Shown here: piece by piece, positions 1 to 9,539 of the stretch
Layout of the letters: each line of letters begins with the position of its first letter
Numbering within the stretch: position 1 is the stretch's first letter
Assembly (NCBI GenBank): GCA_900404475.1
Contig: OUQQ01000594.1
Span: 5,105 to 24,997 of the forward strand
DNA from: Spongospora subterranea
Lineage: Eukaryota > Endomyxa > Phytomyxea > Plasmodiophorida > Plasmodiophoridae
DNA: 19,893 bases
Reading direction: 5' to 3'
Notes under the pieces: model-generated
The model's input: only the letters and a program-made list of their open reading frames with translations
Database searches by the model: none
Told to the model about the DNA's origin: nothing
Made by a program: the position numbers and the translations under genes

Positions 1-2546
1 GCTCAAAGGATCAGACGGGTCAAAGCCGATGATCTGGGAGACGAAGACCGCCCCGTACGAGTCATCGTCAGGTTGAGGCCAGCGTTGGATCCTGGGGAGG
101 CCGATAATTATGTCAAGGTCGACTCCGATCTCCGGACGGTTACCCTGAACGACCTGCCCACCATCGAGTGCGTTTTGAATCATGAAGAAATAGTTCTTCC
201 CTTTAACAGACCTGCAGGTTTGACGGATGTTATGGGGAAACCAGTAATCAGCAGGAGATATTCGAACATGAAGTGCAGCCGATTTTGCATAAAGTCTTTC
301 AGGGTCATAACGCCTGTATTTTTGCCTATGGTGGTTCGTAATAATCACCATTTCATGCAACCCTGGTTCTGACTGCATTATACAGTAACCGGTAGCGGAA
401 AGGTGATGAAGATAAGTAATGTGTTCTCAAACTGCTTATCCTTTATATACAGTCACACACCATGGTCGGCAATTCCGAACTTCAAGGAATGATCCCCAGG
501 GCTGTGAAATATATACTGGATAAAAAGTCTGAGAAATCCAACAATTTTGAAGTACGGTTTCAATTTTGTCAGATTATCTCCGAAAAAGTAAACCTGTCAT
601 TTTTTATCGTTTTTCACATTTCATTCTGAATTTGACCTATAGATTTATGATTTGCTAGAGCAAAACAGCAAAGCGCTGAACCTACGATGTAATTCCAGAA
701 AGGAGGTTCTCATTCCCGACCTATCTGAGGTATGAACGGATTTTTTGGTAACTCTACAGATTTTCATACACAATGTGTAGAGGGTGTTCAACAGTTTTCA
801 CGAATTTACCGAATTGTTTACGGCGGGCTGCTCTAATCGAAAAACGGCATCGACTAAGCTCAACACGACCTCATCCCGCTCTCATGCAATCGTGACCGTT
901 AAAGTCAGCGATCATTGTAATCATAAATCTCGCGTTTACGACCTTACAGATATATCATAGAGCTTCCAACGGCCTCCTCACTTCCCATAAGCTTCACTTG
1001 GTGGACTTAGCGGGAAGTGAGGATAACCGCAAAACAGGAAATATAGGTATGACATTGGATGCCGGTTGAAATTTCGTTGATGTAGGTTCAGGTGAAAGAT
1101 TAACAGAGTCCAACGCGATCAATTCTGACCTGTTTGCGTTCAGTGAGTCTTGGCTCTGGTTATCATGACCGTCTTCTCATCTCGTTTCGCCCACAGGCAA
1201 CGTTGTCTCAGCCATAAATAGCAAACAGGTCGAGATTGACTGGCTCGTTGTTCTCACGACATCTGATCTGTCAATTAGGCGTATATACCGTATAGAGGTT
1301 CGAAAATCACCCGACGTGCGTTGATAACTGTACGCCTTCTGAGTACGGTATACTGACCTAGTGGGCAGTTCTTGAAGATTCCTTGGGTGGTACAGGGCTA
1401 GCAATAATGATATGTAATATCAGTCCTGGCCTTAGGTGATAACCATTTGAGGCAAGAGCTTCCTTCGCGGATGACTGTGTCTGTTTCATTAGAGACCAAT
1501 CATCCACGAAGAAGACTTTGAAGCTCGGTAAAAAGCTCAGAAACTGTGAGAGGCCGTTTCAATATGGTAATACCACAAACACGACTGTTAAAAGATGTAC
1601 ATCATCGTTAACGTCTTATAGTGACGCAGCCACAAATGTTGTCAGAGAATATCCCACCCCATCCTCCAGGTTTGTGTTTGGGGGCAGTATTCTTATGTCG
1701 TAAAGTTGATATTGTTTCAAAAGGCGCCTCAACCGATGACCGCCAGGCCAAGCCTGAAGATTTCGAAGGTCAATGCAATCAGCGATTGACAAATGCTACA
1801 CGAGTTAAAGATCCACCGTCTGATCGGCGAGATTTGAAGGAAGAAAACGCCAACGATCTGGTCAAGGTCGATTTCGTTGAGTCGGTCGAAACATATGCGG
1901 AAAGTTCCAAGAAAAGACTCGCCAGCGAATTTATCACAAAAGCACAGTCTTGTAGAGAAAAAGGGCTACTAAGAGATGCTTTGATTCTAGTGAAACATGC
2001 TGAATCGCTTTTTCCTGATAATATTGTCGCTGAACCTGTTAAGACCGGTCTCGCAAGGGACTACATTATCGAAGCAAAGAATTTGAAAGAGCAAGGCCTC
2101 ATTGAAAAATCTCTGCAGGTGTATAGACACGCCCAACTTCTTTGTCCTGCCAACCAGAAGTTGGCAACTAAGATCGAATGTCTTGAAAAAACACTTAAGG
2201 TCAGTTTCGCTTAAATTGACGTTCTGGCCATCTTATTCCAAACAAATATTTAGGAAACAGGATCAAGCTCCAATCCGCTCAAGTCATTTGACGAAAAGAG
2301 GTTTGTCACGGTAATGAACGAAGGCACATCGAGAGACTTGTGCCAGTTTCATTTGATAGGAAAAGCCACGGCGAAAGCCATTATCGAGCTGCGTGCAACT
2401 CGCGAGTTCATGACGGTATTGCATGGCATCTTAACCGTTAACCCTGTGTATTGACCTTGCACCACATGAAGATTATGGATTTTAGGTGCGTCGGAAAAAC
2501 GCAGAAATGGATTTATTCTTTTATAACTAAAAATTCGGAGCAATGA
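1..2546 (+). CDS. KIF22: Kinesin-10 chromokinesin (KIF22/Kid-like), 5' partial
   Basis: Microtubule motor with a C-terminal DNA-binding tail, expected to act in chromosome movement at mitosis. My splice model gives exons 1-171, 210-333, 386-402, 453-587, 643-729, 781-903, 950-1046, 1086-1142, 1197-1228, 1279-1315, 1369-1435, 1493-1566, 1622-2199, 2254-2447 and 2486-2546. All phases agree and the total is 618 codons including stop, open from base 1, so the start lies upstream. Motor motifs appear in order: VRVIVRLRP, FAYG, P-loop VTGSGKSHTM, switch I NTTSSRSH, switch II LVDLAGSEDNRKTGN, IPYRGSKITRLLEDSLGG. LAGSEDNRKTGN is typical of KIF22. The tail has two TPR-like helical repeats (about 1920-2199), then a helix-hairpin-helix region with NEGTSRDL and GKATAKAII that matches the KIF22 C-terminus. 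The raw frames look broken only because introns are 38-57 nt. The least certain boundaries are the first intron, the last intron and a possible extra intron near 1672-1720. Confidence 0.88.
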
Positions 2547-3418
2547 TTAAGTTAGAATGTATTTTCCAACAAAAACACTGAAAAATGTTTTAATGGCAAC
2601 ATCAACAGAGCTTCGAATCCAGTTGGGTCACAGCATCTGTTACGACGAATTTGTAAGCTGTCATCAAATTACCAAAACACGACATAACTAAGCAAGCCAG
2701 CCAGAATAGATATGGTGTGATGTAGATACCTACGGTCTTTCACTCTAAATCCACTCTGCAACTACAGTACAGTTGTAACCTACTCCTACCTATGTACGCA
2801 ATGTTCCCTTGTATGTACAGTACCGATTCAACTGCCTACCGTACTGAGGAGTGAGGCGGTCCCACACTGGGAGTTGTGATTTGGGTGATCGGAGCCATCC
2901 CAGTTCCCACACGCATTGATATGCATTCTCTCCTATGTGGGCTACTTCATACCTCCATTGGTTTCCTTTCTTTCCTGCCCTTGGTCTGTATTCAGTTTAC
3001 CGCTGATGTCGACCAAGGTTCTGATAGAGCAAGCATGCAAAACCGTTTTCTTCAAACTCTCCATAATTTTTCTCGAAAATTGGCGTTGTTCCCGCAAAAA
3101 ATTGCGTAGGTAGCACTTATTTCGGAGCAGAGGGAGTACATCGTTAGCTCTGCCGTTGATATCCATGAATTATCTGTATTCCATTAGCTCTGTTGGCAAC
3201 AAATGGATTTGCGGAAACTGTCGAGTCGAAAACGTAGTGTCAGTTGGCCCTTGACGTTTTCGTGATGTTGAAAACTGCGCGCAAATTATTTCGCAATTTT
3301 TTCAGACCGCGTCGAAACATTTTTGCGGTTCAGGGGCGCGTCTGTCATGATCGACCTGGAAACTTGATACTTTAGCGGATATCGTCGTTCCGATAGTTTG
3401 TTCTAGAGGGGTGTCGCG
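2547..3418. other. Intergenic stretch without a convincing gene
   Basis: Between the kinesin stop and the RNase III gene. Overlapping ORFs of 60-77 codons around 2876-3166 lie on both strands with no recognisable motif and are probably chance. A Stowaway-type terminal sequence lies at 3117-3138. The end of a protein-like minus-strand frame runs from 3403. Confidence 0.5.
3117..3138. repeat. Solo Stowaway-like terminal inverted repeat
   Basis: Ends in GAGGGAGTA preceded by TTATTTCGGAGCA. This matches the right end of plant Stowaway (Tc1/mariner) MITEs and resembles the right end of the element at 15840-15953. I could not find a matching left end upstream, so it may be a decayed or truncated copy. 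Confidence 0.45.
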
Positions 3419-6400
3419 ATGGTGGCAGCTCCGTTGCCTGCCTTGTATGCCTTTACGATCACGTTGGTGTCGTCCCGACCATCGCAGACCATCCTGCCGA
3501 CGACGTTGGGGAAATCTCACACCTTCCGCGGGTTCTGTCTGGGCGTCCCCGTCCCCGTATTGCCACCACAGATCCGGACACGGTTTCGTTCGATGGATGT
3601 CGTTGCCATAATTACGCGATCTCCCGGTTTCGACAGAATTGTCAATAATTATCGTCGCCCTATACAAACGGTCATGAAGTATCTGTTTGTGGATTTAATT
3701 GGTTTATCTGCTGACGACCTAAAACCTATGATGTCGACGATTTCGTCCCGCCCTCTCGACGATCTGTTGATATTTCCAATTTTCAAAAACGATTCCGATT
3801 CGATTTTGCTTCCCGATAACATTCCGTTCGCCATTCGTCGGAAACCATTTCGCGATGTTCTAGAATCGGTATCCGATCCGTCGGTTATTGAGGCGACGGT
3901 TGTTGTGCATCAAGAGCAGCTTTATCGGATAGATTCCATTGCCAACGACATGTTGCCCATTCATATTCCGGGTCGGAGAGGCGCTAAAGCCGCTCATCTG
4001 CTCGGCCCGGTCGCTGAACACTTTCCCAATTCCCACTCAAATGATTTGATCGCGCCCCTGTTCCTCGTTGTCGATGATTGTCAGTCAACATGTCTCAAAT
4101 CGGACGTCTTCTTTTATTTATTCTCTTACCTTCACATCGGTAACTGCCAAGAGGGTCCATCGTATGCAGTTTCCCTAATCATAGTCACTTGGTTGCAGTT
4201 CCTCATGTTCGTCACTGCAAACGCATCTACGACATGCTCTTGTCTCTCTCCATCGACCCTGTGAACCACCTGGATTATTTTCGTCGTGTGTGGGTGCATA
4301 CCTCAATATTTTTGCCAGAATGCCGGATACGTATTCATGATTATGAGCAAGGTATACGGAAAACGTTTCGGTGATGAATAATTATCTGGTGCTGCAAATG
4401 GTGCCATATTGTTTTGATATTTGCAAGTTTGTTTCGTTCGTCCGCTGATCGATCTGACATGGGACAATGTTTCAGCTCGCTCTCGTTGTGATATGGCTTG
4501 GAATATGTCGAACTGCGTTTCGTCGGAATGGGTTTACAATGTTGATGACGCACCCTCGTTTGAAGCCGAGCACCAGGTTACCGCCCTGTACATGCAATGT
4601 TTTAGACCGCTAAACCCTAATCTAGGATCACGATGGATTCAACCGCACATCATTCTTGGGCAACGCTGTCCTATCGTTTCTGGTGGCCTCACACCTTTTC
4701 GCCACATCGCAGGGCGATGATGAAGGCGTCATGTCTCAGAACCGAGCGGCGTTGATCAATCAGGATCGTCTAGTTACCTGCGCGCAACGTCTGAAATTAC
4801 ATCACGGTTTGATGTCTTATCCAGGTATACCTGTGTTACACAGCTCTGATTTCCAATTTTTTTTGTGTTTTCCTGGTTTCAATTTTTCGATTAATATCAA
4901 TCAATTCATCACCTCAGCCAAGAAACCGTTTTTCCTAACTGTTATAAATGAACTAGTTAGATTGTTTTTTGTTTGTAATGAAGGATCTTCTAATTTCTTT
5001 TTAGAGGGTGGACAACTGGGTCCCAAAACGATGACGTCCTTGGTTTATGTGCTGTTCGGCGCTCTTTATCGTAGCTTTGGTATGGATGCATGCCGTGATA
5101 TGCTATCAAAAGCCCTATTCGATGGGATGCCTCTCGTATTTGCAGACCCATCCTCTTTACAATCGATGGCCGTGTCTGGCAATGGCGATAATTTGCATCC
5201 AAGGTAATATTGTATTCCCATCAAAGTCGAATTTACATCTTCCTTTGTTTTCTTCATTCGTTTGAAGATCTATGCCTCACGAAAACTATATTTGTTTTAA
5301 TTGTGGCTGAAATCAAAGCAGCGGTTTATCAGTTATTCACTCTTGTTGATTTCTTGTCTCTCCCAGCACTGTATAAGAAGGGAACGATTTTCAACAACAC
5401 AACAACACAATATTTGAAGTCAATAGTATCTAAATTTTTTGTCTAGGATGCATCTAGCGGCGATACAAAAATCGTGTTGTAGAGAATTCTCGTCTCCGCA
5501 TCTCATATCACATGCGTTGACACATCAGTCAGCTGGCGGACAACATCAGCAACGCCTCGAATTTCTCGGCGATTCTGTTCTTCAGGTACCCCGAATAAAA
5601 TTCACGACGACATGGTTGTTTAAGATTTCACAGGTGGTCGTATCGGATATACTTTTGGGACATTTTCCAGATATCGCTGAAGGGCAGTTGACCCTGCTCA
5701 GATCGTCATTGGTAAAGAATTCTCATCTATGGGATGTTGGTCATAAGCTTGATCTCCCCCGTTTCTTGATTGCGTGTGATAGTGCCTCATATTCATACAA
5801 TCAAGTGAAAATGTATTTCTATGCATTGAAGTTTCCCCGTTCCTCTGCTGAGTGGTTCCTGTTTTCGTAATTTTATTGGTGTTTCAGTTCGATGTTCGTT
5901 CATTTTTATTCTGTCAATCCGATATCTTATAAAAGACTTGTTTAGGATTGCGGATGCAGTAGAAGCCCTTATTGGATCAATGTATCTGGACGGCGGTTTT
6001 CGTTAGTTCACTCACTTTGTTTTTTTTTCACGCGATCTAAAATTGGTCTCGTTATGCAGATGCTTGCCAAAGGTTCATCTGTCAATTCGTACTTGATGGA
6101 ATCGACTGTATTCTAGAAGAAGAGGACGCTATTTTGTGCCCTAAGAATCAACTCCAGGAGCTGTTTCATTCCGAATTGCGTCCTGATGATTCAAATATTT
6201 TTCCAGTATACACAGCGGTACGATTTAACAGTGTTTTTCTTTTTGATTGAAAAGTTCGATTCATTTCGAGTGTTTTGTTCGAGTTTTATCTGCCGCCCTA
6301 TTCATTCATGTGTAGGTTTCCAAATTTGGATCTGATCACCAACCGGTCTGGACTGTTGATGTTTCATATGATGGTGTCTATCTAGCCAGCGGTATTGGCG

Positions 6401-6468
6401 CCACTCGAAAACTAGCTGAAAAACACGCCGCTCGCTCGGCGATCAATTCATATCCTTTTAAATCATAA
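3419..6468 (+). CDS. Tandem RNase III with dsRBD, Drosha-like (class II); first RNase III domain catalytically degenerate
   Basis: Endoribonuclease of the double-RNase-III type, which cuts double-stranded or hairpin RNA. Exons: 3419-4139, 4199-4351, 4428-4576, 4626-4824, 5005-5203, 5447-5585, 5634-5866, 5946-6001, 6060-6217, 6316-6468. Every junction is GT-AG, phases agree, and the total is 719 aa. Residues about 1-340 are unassigned; no helicase or PAZ domain is evident. RNase IIIa begins near 4640 with FLGNAVLSFLV and continues through LVYVLFGALY. It has N, S and N where the E-x2-E-x3-D signature belongs, and S and Y at the second metal site. RNase IIIb has QRLEFLGDSVL and ADAVEALIGSMYLDGG, so four of five acidic positions are kept, the first being Q. 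A dsRBD follows (NQLQELF to RKLAEKHAARSA). Drosha is the best family guess because of two RNase III domains plus one dsRBD. The start is uncertain: ATG 3593 is an alternative. The 5866/5946 junction is the least certain. Confidence 0.82.
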
Positions 6469-6517
6469 ACTAATTATTGTCCATACGACGTGAAGAATGA
6501 GAACATTATTTGATTAA

Positions 6518-7463
6518 TCATTTCTTGAGTTGACTGAAATCCATTTCGGGGTGTTGCGCCATAAACTTGCTCAACATGTCATTTTGCTGTTGCTCCTGGC
6601 TTGTCGGTAAACCCATGGCCTTTTGTCGCTGATCGAACATCATCTTCTCGACGGTTTGACGTGTTTCGCCGTCCAGGTCGGATAGTTTCGAGTTCTCAGG
6701 CACAATTGCTTTCGTGTCGATCTTGGGCTCACCCTTCAGAATGCAGTCCCACCAGCTCATACGATCAATCTTGGGTAAATATATATTCAAAACCTTATTG
6801 TTGCCCTCGGTCTCAATGGTCCATGTGCTATCATCAGCTTGGATTCGATTCGGGAATTCGCCTGAACAAAAAAATCAGCATGAACACGGTATTGACTACG
6901 AATTTCAAACCATCTAAACTAGAAGGGCTTCCTTTGATTCCGAATTTCATTCTGGTGGCTGTAATATTAACGTCAACCATCTTGGAGGTGGTGCCCGCCG
7001 GTAAAGGAATGGAGATATTCACCTCCTGAAGTGTTTGAGTCCACGTATACCTCGATGGAACTGGTCAGCGAGTGGAAGGCAAATCGTCAATTATAGCTTA
7101 CTTATCGGTTGATCCGCCGTTGCCGACAGGAGGAGGGCCTCGCTTCTCTTCATCGGCAGGAGTCGATTCTTCGTCTTCCATTCGATCGGTGACATCCTCC
7201 ACCTTCGGTGTAATTTTCGCCGGTGCAGCAACTGATTGGTGTGCAACCTGGACAGCGGGTTTCGACTGCTCCGGTTTCGATTTGTTCTTCTCGGCATGAT
7301 CGATCCATTTCTTAGCGATCTTCTGGATATTTAGGGTGGCACTTCCAGACGCCATATAATTCGGGTGATGTTCCGCCATGTATTTGAAGACGGCGTCTAG
7401 AAAGGCGGATTGATCGCCACCCATGCCGGAAACATGCTGATACGCGCTGGCCAATGCGTTCAT
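6518..7463 (-). CDS. nudC: Nuclear distribution protein C (NudC)
   Basis: Hsp90-associated CS-domain chaperone that supports dynein/LIS1 function, mitosis and nuclear movement. Exons on the minus strand: 7463-7102, 7050-6911, 6861-6518, with introns of 51 and 49 nt and 281 aa in total. The p23/CS domain runs from YTWTQTLQEVNISIP to WWDCILKGEP. The family C-terminus is highly conserved: SKLSDLD, VEKMMFDQRQKAMGLPTS, FMAQHPEMDFS. The N-terminal third is divergent and low in complexity (K/E/P-rich linker before the CS domain). I chose the start at 7463 (MNALASAYQHV). An in-frame ATG at 7505 would add 14 basic residues. The gene converges on the RNase III gene, with 49 bp between the stop codons, so the two transcripts probably overlap in their 3' UTRs. 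Confidence 0.93.
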
Positions 7464-7659
7464 CGTTAGCAAACGGCGGAAGAGAAAATGCCGAGGACGT
7501 GGCACAACGCGCTACAGGAATAGCCCGCAGTCAAGTCGGTGGCTGACAGAGCATATGTCACAGCTATATACACTTTATTGACCAACCGGAACTGACACAT
7601 AGGTGATGGTGATTGATGTTGGCTGGACGATTCGCAAAACCGGTCCGATGCTCAAAATG

Positions 7660-8090
7660 TTTGACGCTGTTTAGGGTCGTCTTTTGCGCTGAGCAACAAA
7701 AAGCAATGTGGAAGCCATCCTTCTGAATATGCTGGGTGACTTTAGTATTTTCATGTTTGACGAATACGGTGACGTACTGGCGCAAGATTTAGTCATTCTG
7801 GTTCTAAGATTCCTGCTTTTGGTAAGCGCAACCGTTGCGAGCACAATGCCCCACCGATGTCTCCGGCTCTGTCCTTCGTTGCCTTCGAGCGGTTCCCGAT
7901 GGCCGCGCTCAATCCCGCTACCAAAGCCAAACGTGTCAGCTGGGCGGCAGCTGAGAAGCAGCATCGATATCAGAATCGGGTTGCCTTTTTAACCCCGATC
8001 TCTTCTGTAAGCAGCATTTTCAATTCTACAACATCAGCCTTCGCCCGGCTACAACCACCGATAACGGTTAATAAACACTAAGACATCTGA
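7660..8090 (+). CDS. Possible small gene with a PP1-docking-like motif
   Basis: A plus-strand frame open from about 7775 to 8081 reads SKIPAFGKRNRCEHNAPP and later AKRVSWAAAEKQ. KRVSW fits the RVxF/W docking motif for protein phosphatase 1. The frame has G/C-ending codons like a real exon. A consistent upstream exon may end at about 7736 (EYAG), with a 57-nt intron and acceptor TTTAG. I could not find a convincing first exon. A GTAAGC donor near 8009 could end the exon early. The minus strand here is also open (7785-7564, 7964-7671). No family recognised. Confidence 0.3.
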
Positions 8091-8180
8091 ATCCAACGAT
8101 GCTTTTCGATGAGGTTATTGGGGCATGTCGGTTTCGTAGTCATATAAAAACAACTGTAAATACCTTTCTTGCGGTTTATA

Positions 8181-8252
8181 GGAGGATTGGCCTAGGGGCA
8201 GGGCGTGGGATTCCAGACCCCAAGATCGGCGGTTCGAATCCGTCATCCTTCA
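8181..8252 (+). tRNA. tRNA-Trp (CCA), copy 1
   Basis: Folds as a 72-nt cloverleaf. Acceptor GGAGGAT pairs with ATCCTTC, followed by discriminator A. D stem GCCT/GGGC, anticodon loop TTCCAGA with CCA at 34-36, T stem GGCGG/CCGTC with loop TTCGAAT. The B box GGTTCGAATCC is perfect and the A box TGGCCTAGGGGCAGG is good. A run of T after 8254 serves as Pol III terminator. No intron. The last anticodon-stem pair is an A-C mismatch, which could signal editing, modification or decay. Confidence 0.85.
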
Positions 8253-8508
8253 TATTTTTTGCAAAAACCTTTATGCAGAGGCTTTCCATCCTGTTTGAAT
8301 TCAGTATCCCTATTTGTCAGAGTAGATTATTCCAAAAATTTGCTGACAAACCTTGTGACCTTACCGCCGTTTCAATCATTTTTTCCACTCAATGCGATGA
8401 TGCGAGGAATTGTACAGTATTTGAAAGCCAAAAACTATTGCTAAAGTCTAAAGTTCCCGCCGGTNAGTCGTATAAAAACAACTGTAAATGAACTTCTTGC
8501 GGTTTATA

Positions 8509-8580
8509 GGAGGATTGGCCTAGGGGCAGGGCGTGGGATTCCAGACCCCAAGATCGGCGGTTCGAATCCGTCATCCTTCA
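8509..8580 (+). tRNA. tRNA-Trp (CCA), copy 2
   Basis: Identical in the 72-nt body to the copy 328 bp upstream, including the anticodon-stem A-C mismatch, and followed by the same T run. It lies in the second unit of the tandem duplication. Confidence 0.85.
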
Positions 8581-8872
8581 TATTTTTTGCAAAAACCTTT
8601 ATGCAGAGGCTTTCCATCCTGTTTGAATTCAGTATCCCTATTTGTCAGAGTAGATTATTCCAAAAATTTGCTGACAAACCTTGTGACCTTACCGCCGTTT
8701 CAATCATTTTTTTCACTCAATGCGATAATGCGAGGAATTGTACAGTATTTGGAAGCCAAAAACTATTGCTAAAGTCTAAAGTTCCCGCCGGTTCAACCTT
8801 TTGAATTATAACGAATTCAAAGCCGAAGACAGCCTGCCCGGCAGATATCCCAGGACGTTTTCCGGCACCTCA

Positions 8873-9197
8873 ATGGAGCGTAAATCCCAATTCCAATCAT
8901 TTATTCGGCAAACGACCTATTTGAAACGAATTGGGGACTGTTTGACCACGGATGTGGCCAATGGTGAAGAGTTACTCAACATCAAGCTATCAATTATTTA
9001 CTGGGAATTGGCGGTTACCTGCTCATGATAAACGAGATTACCCATTACAGTACACAACAATCCCAGATTGTCGACGAGGGCATTTATCACACTCACTCGG
9101 ATGGCGTTCCCTTTTTCGGTGCAAATCATTTTCCTTTTTATACCCATTTTGGTTTGATTGCAATAATCCGTTTTGCTTCGAAATTCTGTTAGCCTAG
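8873..9197 (+). CDS. Possible small single-pass membrane protein
   Basis: Model exons 8873-8939, 8987-9118 and 9193-9197, introns of 47 and 74 nt, 67 aa. The first exon starts MERKSQFQSF and is basic. The second carries a hydrophobic helix INYLLGIGGYLLMI followed by a polar tail ending DGVPFF. The first exon frame is open further upstream to about 8800, so the true start may be earlier. The phases fit and the stop falls 9 bp from the stop of the opposing gene, as in other convergent pairs here. No family recognised; this is a splice model, not a homology call. Confidence 0.4.
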
Positions 9198-9206
9198 ACT
9201 GCTTGT

Positions 9207-9536
9207 TTATTGTAGCGCTTCATCGTCGGTCACTAACTCTGATTTGGGAAAAACCCACCGCCTTGGCTGTAGCAGATAGTTGGGCGACGACTTGTTCCAG
9301 TCGGGGACCACAGACTGGAGCTGACGCGTGTTGTTCGCTTGCTGTTCACTCGGCGATGGACAATCGACTCTCACTACGTTCTCGTCGAAAATCAGATTTG
9401 AAAGGGCCAAGACATTGGCGGCCATGGGCGACCGGGGTCTCATTCGAGACACGATCATTTCAGCATAGTCGCGATCTGCACAATCCGACGTGTAATTCGA
9501 CTTATCACCTGAAGATGTTGTCAGAAGATTGCCCAT
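9207..9536 (-). CDS. Uncharacterised 109-aa protein with myristoylation-like N-terminus
   Basis: Uninterrupted minus-strand frame from ATG at 9536. It begins MGNLLTTSSG, which fits the N-myristoylation pattern (G2, T at position 6) and would imply a membrane-attached cytosolic protein. The rest is polar with no transmembrane segment (PMAANVLALSNLIF is the most hydrophobic part) and ends VTDDEALQ. It is intron-free in a region where real genes are usually split, so it may be a single-exon gene or chance. It converges on the small gene at 8873-9197. Confidence 0.4.
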   Translation of the reverse strand: MGNLLTTSSGDKSNYTSDCADRDYAEMIVSRMRPRSPMAANVLALSNLIFDENVVRVDCPSPSEQQANNTRQLQSVVPDWNKSSPNYLLQPRRWVFPKSELVTDDEALQ

Positions 9537-9539
9537 TTC

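Larger units (their letters stand above)
8138..8792. repeat. 328-bp tandem duplication containing tRNA-Trp
   Basis: Two head-to-tail copies (8138-8465 and 8466-8792), each with the same flank, tRNA and about 210 bp of 3' flank. They differ at only a handful of positions, for example ACCT/GAAC just upstream of the tRNA, GATG/GATA and GAAA/GGAA downstream. The only ambiguous base of the window, N at 8465, sits exactly at the junction. Confidence 0.9.

Noticed and set aside
172..209. A 17-nt intron at about 193-209 to keep the peptide NHEEI
   Set aside because: A 38-nt intron from 172 gives a normal length, keeps phase and aligns TCRFDGCYG with the kinesin strand. The 17-nt alternative is implausible.
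1..1450. Kinesin as a frameshifted pseudogene lacking the P-loop
   Set aside because: Raw frames break repeatedly, but GT-AG introns of 38-57 nt restore every motor motif, including VTGSGKSHTM and IPYRGSKITRLLEDSLGG, in consistent phase.
3302..3667. 121-codon minus ORF rich in R, G and Q
   Set aside because: It is a shadow frame with low-complexity basic composition. Another minus frame and the plus frame are more protein-like.
7091..7299. ORFs of 68-75 codons opposite and beside the nudC first exon
   Set aside because: They are antisense or alternate frames of a well-supported nudC exon.
8181..8252. tRNA-Gly (TCC) by shifting the anticodon loop one base
   Set aside because: The shifted stem has two mismatches, while the CCA register has only one and the correct 7-nt loop.
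8205..8804. Repeated ORFs of 67-130 codons across the tRNA copies
   Set aside because: They read through the tRNA genes and are repeated only because the DNA is duplicated.
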